Of a DNA stretch of 64,000 nucleotides, positions 56,584-64,000 are shown one piece after another; position 1 is the first letter of the stretch; each line of letters starts with the position of its first letter. A program made the position numbers and the translations under genes. The stretch lies in contig CM053140.1 in NCBI GenBank assembly GCA_028571685.1, positions 57,666,201 to 57,730,200 on the forward strand, in the 5' to 3' direction. The DNA is from Heterohyrax brucei (Eukaryota; Chordata; Mammalia; Hyracoidea; Procaviidae). Under the pieces are notes generated by a model. The model had not been told where the DNA came from. It worked only from the letters and a program-made list of their open reading frames with translations, and ran no database searches.

Positions 56584-57631
56584 AATGAAGGATATCAAAG
56601 AGGAAAATATGAATCCACAAGACAGAAGGCACCATGTGACTCAGAGATGAAGTCAACATGGACCAGAAGAACTAGGTGGTGCTTGGTCACCACCAGAGAC
56701 TACCTTGACAGGGAATACAACATAGACTATCTGTTGTAATGGGAGAAAAATAGGGGTGCAGATCTAGAATCTATTTGAAGACTGATGGCCCGGTATCCTG
56801 AAGGGTCCCTCAAGAACATGACCCCTATACAGGCTGTTAGCCCAGAGCTTAAACCAGTACAGAAGACAACTCTTCAGACGAAAACCAAACCGGACTGTAA
56901 GACATGAGGCTGTCGGAGCAGCTCCTCTATAGACATGAGATGGGATGGTGGAAAGGAGAGGACAGGAGTTGGTTAAACGAAAAGCACAGAATGGACAGCA
57001 AGAGGGTGCTGTCACCGGGTTGGGAAAGCAGTGAGAGTTGCATAGAGGTGTGTGCATGGGGTTTTGTACGACTAATTGACTTGTAAAGTTTCACTTAATC
57101 ACAATAAAATATTTTAAAAAATTGTGCCTGTTAATACATCAGCTAGTCATGTTCACCACTCTGCTCAGCATCCTCCAAAAGCCCTCATTTCCTTTGGAGT
57201 GAGGGGCAGTCTCTGCAATGGCACTCAAGTCTTGCTTGCTCTGCTCTCCCTTTTGTTACCTCTCTGCCCTCCATTGCTTCTCTTCTGCCTTGTTCTGGCC
57301 CAGGGTCCCGGCGGCTCCTGTAACCCACCAGGCACAATCCAGCCATGCCCTGTGCCTGGGACTCTTCCCACAGATGTTTGCATGGCTCCTTACCCAACCT
57401 CTTTCAAGCTGAGAAAGAAAAACAGCAATCCTTGACTTTCAGGAGCTGACCTGGCCCTCATAGCTGGAACTTGGTGTTCTCTGGTTGAACAGTTTCACAG
57501 AATATAAACATCAGATAGGGCTACTTTTTGACAGGGATACATCAAGATACATACCAGACACTGAATCATGCAGAGATAAAACACGAACCTTGTCCAAACC
57601 ACAGAAGTGATCAACCATCGCAGTAGTGGGT

Positions 57632-58050
57632 TGAATTGTGCCTCCCAAACAATATGTCAACGTGGAACCTCACAATGTGACTTGATTTGGAATGTTCCTT
57701 GGCAGAAACTACAGTAAAGATCTTGAGATTATCCTGGACTACTTTGGTGGGCCCTACGTCCAATGATGGGTGTCTTTATAAGTGACAAAAAATTAAAAGA
57801 CACATATAGAGGGGGAGCCACATGAAGACAGAGACTGGGATGATGTATCTGTAAGTCAAGGAGCTCCAAGGATTGCCCAAAGTCACCAGAAGCCAGCAAA
57901 GAGTCATGCAGTGAATTATTCCTCAGAGTTTCCAGAAGGAACCGATCCCACTGACACCTTGACTGTGAGGCATCACAACTGTGAGAATAAACTTGGTGGT
58001 TGTAAGCTACCAAGTTTGTGGTGATTTGTCACAGCAGACCTAGAAACATA
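57632..58050 (+). mobile_element. MLT1-type solo LTR (ERVL-MaLR)
   Basis: gggttgaattgtgcctccca, gatcttgagattatcctgga, gtgggccctacgtccaatga, gaggcatcacaactgtgaga and the end tttgtcacagcagacctaga are the classic MLT1 landmarks in order. Confidence 0.92.
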
Positions 58051-58379
58051 ATCTCCTCTCCTGGCTATTATGAGAGCCCGTTGCTTCTTGTGATACAATT
58101 TCAATAAAATTTATGAACATATCCCAGTTTCAGAATTACCTCGTCTCCTGACTACCTCCAATCCAGAGCAAAGTCTTGCTTCCTTAGTCTCTCCCTCAAA
58201 GAACCTAATCCAAGCCCAAGTTCTATAAGTCTTTTCTAATACCCTCCTACTAAGTTACCCTGTGGTTCCCTCATGGTATGTGTTTTCTCTGGCTGCAGTG
58301 AGCACACAGTTTGTTCAACCACGTGTGTGTTCATGATGGTCTTTGGCTGGAAGACATTGACAAAGTCTTCCACCAGAGG

Positions 58380-58668
58380 CCATCATCTCAGTAAGGCTAA
58401 CCCTGATCAGTCCATTTAAAACTACAGCCATCCCGCTGCTTCTGACTGATCTCCTTTCCCTTGCTCTGTTTCCTCAGGGTGTTCATCATCTATCACATGC
58501 AGTAATTTGCTTATTTACTAAGTTTGATTTGTGCGCTGTCTTCCTTCTCACTTCCCATTATAATGTAACTTCCAATGGGGGCAGGGATTATTGTCTATTT
58601 TGTCTTCAAAATGGATAGGACAGGGCCTAGCACATTGAAAACATTCGGAAAATATTTGTTGAATGAAT
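58380..58668 (+). repeat. LINE2 3' end
   Basis: Pyrimidine-rich body, then ccaatgggggcagggattat, cagggcctagcacattgaaa and the diagnostic end tatttgttgaatgaatgaa. Confidence 0.85.
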
Positions 58669-59749
58669 GAACCCATGCTGGGGCAAGAACAAGCCAAGGA
58701 TACTCCTAACCAGTCTGATCATCAGGAAGCTTTACCTGGAAAAAGGCTCTCAGGGCTGGGGTCTGATGGGAAGTCACCCAGGCGTGAGACTAGGGAAGAG
58801 TATTCCAGGCATGTGCAGAAGGTGTTGGGGAGGAAAGAGGTGTTTCAGGATTAGGGGAGTGCAAGTGTTTCAGTGTAGCTGAAGAGAGGTTTCTGGAAAG
58901 GGAAAGCAAGAGATGAAGCTGGAGAGTTGTCTGGGCCCAAACCATGGACAGCTTAGACTTCACCAAAAAGTCCATGGGGAACCATGGATGCGTTTAAGCA
59001 GTAGTGCTAGGGTCTTGCTGAAATGCAGCTCACACCCCACCATTCCTCATTAAGATCAACCAGAGGCTCATCCCCAAACACCTTAGGGGACCTGAAGGCT
59101 CATCATGACCGGCCCTGCCTCTGACTCCAAACGTCTTTCAGAGTGTGCTCTTCTCTCTCTTTCCCTGTCCCTTTGTTTCCTACTCACCCCAGCTTACCCA
59201 CCACTTCCTCTGGGAGATCCTCCCTGGCCTCTGGCTGCAGAAAGGAAGTCCTCTTGAGTAACCCCACACATTCTGTCCTGGAGGGCAGAGCCCATGTGGG
59301 TTGGTGTTCATCACTGCTTCCAGGCAAGCCACTGTGTGCCCCAAACGGGCTGCCTAAAATGCAGAAGGCCCGGAATTGAGATGCATTTATGAAGCTCCTT
59401 CACCTTCCTTTCCTCCTGGCAGCTTGGTTGGTGGGCAGGCCTCATCATCCTCCCTCCCAGCTAGAAGGAGCAGCCTGAGGCTAGAGCTGTGCCCTGCCAC
59501 CTGTGCCACCCAGCTGGCCTCAGCCCTGAGCCCAGTAGCCCAGTAGTGCTGGGAAGAGACATCACCAAACTCAAGTTTAAAGAAAACTTACCAAGCCCTT
59601 AGGGGAAGTTAGAGCAGTGGGGGCTGGAGTAGAGGGTTCCCATGTGAAGGCTCCAGAGTGCCTCCCAAGAAGGGGAACTCACTTCTGGGGCCCTTTTTCC
59701 TGCTTAGAGTAGCACAGAGGTTAGTTTAGCTCACAGACCAGCCACTGGT
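58669..59749. other. Intergenic, no gene seen
   Basis: GC-richer sequence with overlapping short open frames in several frames. Nothing recognised with confidence. Confidence 0.45.
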
Positions 59750-59925
59750 TCCATCTTTTCTGAGATGTGGGATTTACGGCACTTTCTTGACCTTACTAGG
59801 TGGCAATTTTCCTATCTGTAAAATGAGAAGAATGAGATAATCTGTATCTCAGGGTTACTGTGAGTTTAAGGAAGCAAGGCCTGCATGCACAGCACTTAGC
59901 ACAGTGCCTGCTCAGTTACCTTCTT
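59750..59925 (+). repeat. MIR SINE
   Basis: tttcctatctgtaaaatgag, gggttactgtgagtttaagg and agcacttagcacagtgcctg. Confidence 0.82.
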
Positions 59926-60600
59926 GAACTAGCAAGGTGGACTTCCCTCCACAGGGCCTCAGGCTTCCCCAAGTATGTGTGATACCTGGGCTGGGAGTGG
60001 ACAAGGCGGAGCCAGCAAGAGCACAGAGGACACTAGGGCAGGAGGCGCTGTCTAAACAGGGGCCCTGGGGTGAGGGGGACTGTGAAATCCTAACAGGCAG
60101 AGGGGAGGGGCCTTCGACCATCTAGTTCAACTCCCTTTCCTTTGCAACTGGGGAAACTGAGGCTGAGAGGTTGCCACAGCTGGTGCTGTGGCTGAGCATT
60201 CTTGGAGCCAGGTTTGGTACTATGACTTTTCTGAACATACCATATTAAGGGTATGTCTTGCAGCACTTTGGGAAGCCAGCTGAGGGAATCAGTAGAGAAG
60301 AACATGTATGTTAGAATCAGACAATTATATGGCTCAAGATCACAAGGAGAGGCTGTGACAGAGACAACCCAGAACTCCAGATTCCCTAGGAACATTTCCC
60401 ATCCCCAGGGGATCGTCCTCATGGAGTCTAGAGGGAGAGGTGAAGTGGCCAGAGTGAGAGCAGACTCCAGGTTCCTGAATTCTCCCTTCATCCATTCTGT
60501 AAACTCCAGTCTCTGTGGGTCTAAGCAAAGGAAAGATGTGCCCAGTCCTCATGGAGCTTAGCTTGGTGGAAAGAGATGTTAAGAAGTGATAACACAGTTG
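59926..60600. other. Intergenic, one MIR-like relic
   Basis: Near 60110-60190 aactggggaaactgaggctg suggests an old reverse MIR/L3 relic; the rest is unrecognised. Confidence 0.45.
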
Positions 60601-60601
60601 T

Positions 60602-60648
60602 ATTATATATATATGTGATATATTTACAAAAAGAGAGAGAGAGAGAAA
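60602..60648 (+). repeat. (TA)n / (GA)n simple repeats
   Basis: A short TA run followed by an A-rich GA run. Confidence 0.85.
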
Positions 60649-60649
60649 A

Positions 60650-61445
60650 GCTGCTGAGACTGCTTATGTACAAATACTTCATAGGATTTGGTTTCTTGGT
60701 TTAGAGGTTTGGGGTCATGGTTTCACAGGCATCTCAGTTAATTGGCCTAATAATGTATAATAGTGTCTCCATTCTACCTCCTAGTTTGTTGCATAGTACC
60801 TATCCTAAAAGCTTGCAAGTGGCCAACCAAGGTACAACTATTAGTCTCTATTTGCCTGGAGAAAAGGGAAGAATGAGAGTGAGAAATGGGAGAGAGAAAT
60901 GGAATGTGTGGCTGTTTGCCTCTGTGAACACCTACATCTTTCCCATGAGACCAGACCTGGACTGAGCCTGACTGCCATTATTGAACATTTCAATCAGAGA
61001 TTTTAGAGCAGAATCCTGATTAAAAGGAGGAATAATGTAGAACAGAATTTCTAATTCTCATGGGATCCTGACTTTCTAGAACCATAGAGGCTGGATGAAC
61101 CCCTGAAACTATTACCTTGAAGTAATCTTTAAACCTTGGTCCAAAAATATCTGCTGAAATCTTCTTAAAACCAAGTAACAGCTTAGCTGAACTAGGAAAA
61201 GATATTTGCCTTGAGCAGTGTGCTCTCTTAATATCTACATATGTGAGATCAAACTGACAGCAGCAATGAAGGACTTTAGAGGGTGATGCATTTATCTTAA
61301 TGGGAGAGAAGCAACTCACAAAAGGAGTGTGAGATGGTTGAACAACTCCAACAGTGTAATCAATGTCACTGAATTATATGTGTAGAAACTTGAATAGATG
61401 TGTTTTTGCTGGGGGCATCCTCAACAACAACAACAACATAAAATT
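60650..61445 (+). mobile_element. L1 3' UTR, plus strand, with (CAA)n end
   Basis: ggtttggggtcatggtttca, catctcagttaattggccta and cctaaaagcttgcaagtggc correspond to the L1 3' UTR at 56220-56400. It ends with CAACAACAACAACAA at 61422-61438. Confidence 0.65.
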
Positions 61446-61734
61446 AATTAAAAAATAATAAGGAAGGAGGAAAACCTTTGCAGGAGCTGAGAGGGATGAT
61501 GCACAGAACAATACAAGAGGCCCTGAGCATGGGAGTCAGGTTGGCTGAGCAGAGTGACAGGCAGAGGAAGCATTTCTGTATGGTTCCAGCAATACCAGCA
61601 AGGTGATTCACCAACCAGCTACTATGAACAAGCCTTCCACAGCTATCCCTCACTTCACCCTCCTGACAACAGGGAGGACCAGCAGTATCGACCCATTTTA
61701 CAGATGAAGAGACTGAACTTATAAAAGTAAAAGG

Positions 61735-61830
61735 AAACAGCCTAAATATCCATGAACAGATGAATGGATAAACAAAATGTGACATATACACACATTGGAT
61801 TAAAGAGAAATGAAGTCCTAATAGATGCTA
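61735..61830 (+). mobile_element. Old L1 fragment, left part
   Basis: cagcctaaatatccatgaac, gatgaatggataaacaaaat: old L1 ORF2 end. A likely continuation lies at 62380-62480 (acacagatgaactttgaaaa, gtgtgatttctttcatagga). Confidence 0.65.
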
Positions 61831-62379
61831 TCGTTACTGGACAAAACTCCAGATTCCCATAACCTACCCCCTAAAGCCAGTCTCTGAGACAGGTATTTGG
61901 GTGAGACATAAGGAACAGCGAGGAACATCTCCATTAAAAGCCTGCTCGAAATCATCAGGTAGGTATAGAGCATATAAGGAAGAGGAGGCTGCCTGCAGGT
62001 ATAGGCGCTGGTGTCAGGGAAGGGAAACAAGGTAGCTGATTGGGGGTAGACAGGAGAAATGTGCTCCATGCTTTAGGGGTCCTTTCAAGATATGTATCAG
62101 GAGCGGGGATCTGGAATGCTTTTAGTTGCCATCCAAAGTGAGGGTGGGGTCCCACCTGGCCCCTAACATTCTCCGTTGGCCCCATCTAGTTTCATATCTC
62201 TAAAAGGCTGTAAAAACTGCAAAGACATTATCTCCACGGCTCTTGTCCGTCAATATGTGACTTGCTGCCAGAGCCTAGGGAAAGAAACCAGGATTTCTAA
62301 GAAAGAGAAAAAACCAAACAGGTAAAGGGTCAGTCCTGAAAAAACAGATGAAACATTAGTTCTAACTGTCCACTTTAAA
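61831..62379. other. Unrecognised insertion-like sequence inside an old L1
   Basis: About 550 bp separates two parts of one old L1 fragment. I see no LTR ends, poly-A or known repeat words. Confidence 0.4.
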
Positions 62380-62489
62380 AATAGCATGACTTGGTTACAT
62401 GCCAACACAGATGAACTTTGAAAACATTATGCTGAGCCAAGTAAGTTATTCACGAACGGCCAGCTACTGTGTGATTTCTTTCATAGGAG

Positions 62490-62645
62490 ACACCAGAAAC
62501 CAACCTCATTGCCACCGACTTGATTTTGACTCATCATCACTCTATAGGACATAACAGAACTGCCCTATAGGGTTTCCAAAGAGCTTCTGGTAGATTTGAA
62601 CTGCTGACCTTTTGGTTAGCAGCCAGATGCTTAACCATACGATGA
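62490..62645 (-). repeat. AfroSINE, minus strand
   Basis: tcattgccaccgacttgatt, ccctatagggtttccaaaga and accttttggttagcagccag. Confidence 0.93.
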
Positions 62646-63195
62646 CTGACAATTAAGCTTGTAAACTCATGCTAGAAAAAGAGCTACAGACCTCATTGCT
62701 GAATATCACTATGGTCACCTTCAAGTACTCCCCTTGGGAAGCTACGTGCTGATCCCAACACCTAGGCCATCCTTCAAAGCAATTTTGGAACTCTTTTTCT
62801 GGAATGGCCATCAAAGCTGTCATTGCACTACCCTTGATGTCTTGAACGTCATCAAAATGTATCCCTTTCAATGTTTCCTTTATCTTCAGGTAAAGAAAAA
62901 AGTCACTGGGGGGCCAGATCAGGTGAGTGAGGAGGGTTTTCCAACACAGTTGTTTGTTTACTGGCTAAAACCCCCCTCACAGACAACTATACAATTAAGT
63001 TTGCAAACTTGCTATCGTGCCACTGTGCCACCATGTGCAATGGCCATTCCAGAAAACAAGTTCCAGAAGTGATTTGAAGGGTGTTCTAGGCGCTCGTGTT
63101 GGTGCATAGCTTCCCAAGGAGAGTACTTCGAAGGTGACCGCAGTGATTCACAGCGAGGTATGCAGCACTTACAACAGTGAAGTTCATGGACTTAC
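62646..63195. mobile_element. Mariner-like DNA transposon remnant arranged as a palindrome
   Basis: The minus strand at 62871-62653 reads transposase C-terminal-like sequence (ALMAIPEKEFQNCFEGW, then ASQGEYL). The plus strand at 63039-63150 reads the same block again (MAIPENKFQK, stop, then ASQGEYFEGD). The DNA words ggtcaccttcaagtactcc and ggagagtacttcgaaggtgacc are in inverted orientation. A third word acaattaagtttgcaaactt near 62992 resembles the terminal repeat at 62650. Stops show it is dead. Confidence 0.72.
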
Positions 63196-63219
63196 TTGTT
63201 GGACCTTGTAAGCAAATAT

Positions 63220-63430
63220 ATAGAAACAGTGGTTAAGCGGGGCAGGAGGCAGGGGAAAGGGGGACCTTCTGCCTAGAAGCACTAGATATTGCTAATAGTT
63301 GCACACTAATTAGGAAAAGAATAATGCGGGCAGGACATGAAGAATGTAATCAGTGTAACTGAGTTTCACACGTAGAAATTGCTGAATTGTAATGTTTCAG
63401 TTGTGAGTTTTCATCATAATAAAAAAAGAA
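63220..63430 (+). mobile_element. L1 3' UTR end variant, plus strand
   Basis: aatgtaatcagtgtaactga, cacacgtagaaattgctgaa and the A-rich end cataataaaaaaagaaac parallel the end of the element at 61330-61440. Confidence 0.55.
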
Positions 63431-63629
63431 ACACGTGGAATGACTTGCTTTGGGTCATTCAATGAGAAAATAAAGGCCTAGGGTTTTAACTCATCTGCCA
63501 CTGGCCAGACAAACAGCAGTTCTTCATCTCTTTGCCTTGTGGTTCAGCAGACCACGCAAGTCAGAAATTTTTTGTTTAGCCCAGCTTTTACTTTGAATTG
63601 CTAGAGGATGGAGAATAAGAAGGAGCACT

Positions 63630-63825
63630 CTGGAGACAGAGCTAATCAAGTCAAGGCTTCTATCTTAGCTGCGTGACTGTGGGCGAGTTCCTTGACCTCT
63701 CTGAGCCCAGGCCCCTCATCTGTCCAAGGGGCACTGACAGGGAGGAGCCTCATTAGTAAGGATGGTTGTGGTAATACAGCCCACAGGCACCTGCCAAGTG
63801 CTCAGTGCCTGTTACCACTGCTGTT
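63630..63825 (+). repeat. MIR SINE
   Basis: gctgcgtgactgtgggcgag, ccttgacctctctgagccca and ccaagtgctcagtgcctgtt. Confidence 0.85.
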
Positions 63826-64000
63826 TACTGAGGCCTCCCTTGCCTCTGAGGCTTCTCAGAGGAGGTTTCTTTTACTTCTCCCAGTGCTGCGCTTTCCAAT
63901 TCAATTGAGACTGAGTACCTGCTGTCACACAACGTGCTAATGGAAGAACTGAAATTTGGACTCTACAAGCCCTTTCCACTTTCCCAGTCAGGGAACACAG

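Larger units (their letters stand above)
54794..57120 (+). mobile_element. L1 LINE, 5'-truncated, with two nested insertions, 13-bp TSD
   Basis: Decayed ORF2 C-terminus and 3' UTR ending in aataaaatattttaaaaa. The direct repeat ATTGTGCCTGTTA lies at 54781-54793 and 57121-57133. It is interrupted by an antisense L1 3' UTR (about 55290-55680) and by an AfroSINE (56414-56583). Confidence 0.93.

Noticed and set aside
50641-64000. Exons of THEMIS2, the next gene in human order
   Set aside because: I found no open segment with splice sites that reads like it. The human interval after PPP1R8 is long, so it probably lies beyond the window.
1-64000. CRISPR array, operon, phage or bacterial defence genes
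   Set aside because: The DNA is mammalian, with spliced genes and SINE/LINE repeats. No direct-repeat/spacer array or bacterial gene was seen.

Overview
This is mammalian nuclear DNA from an afrotherian, most likely a paenungulate such as an elephant or a sirenian. I infer the clade from about two dozen AfroSINE copies, fragments of an RTE/BovB-type LINE sharing the AfroSINE tail, and several L1 elements with one distinctive 3' UTR, on top of old pan-mammalian repeats (MIR, L2, MER5, MaLR LTRs). The exact species cannot be read from the sequence.

Two protein-coding genes lie head to tail on the plus strand. STX12 (syntaxin 12/13, an endosomal Qa-SNARE) enters from the left: its last seven coding exons lie between 2065 and 23487, followed by a 3' UTR ending near 24.63 kb. 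PPP1R8 (NIPP1, a nuclear regulatory subunit of protein phosphatase 1) is complete: seven coding exons from 30383 to 49399 encode 351 residues, with a CpG-rich promoter around 30.1-30.6 kb and a 3' UTR to about 50.64 kb. The STX12-PPP1R8 order matches my recollection of human 1p35. From 50.64 kb to the end I see no exon of a known gene; THEMIS2, the next human neighbour, is not visible.

The main unexplained signal lies between the two genes. From about 24.98 to 29.24 kb, five open segments on the plus strand have splice-like borders whose reading phases match at all four junctions. The third and fourth segments have good GT donors, while the second has GC where GT is expected. This could be an unannotated or decaying gene; I do not recognise the product and no start exon was found.

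Other points: a 196-bp copy of PPP1R8 exon 5 and its upstream intron flank lies 1.77 kb downstream in intron 5, indel-free and about 5-6% diverged. Oppositely oriented L1s flank a 100-nt STX12 exon with a weak donor. A NAGNAG acceptor is present in STX12. A palindromic mariner-like remnant lies near 62.7-63.2 kb. Several nested insertions have readable target-site duplications. There is no prokaryotic, CRISPR or mobile-defence content.
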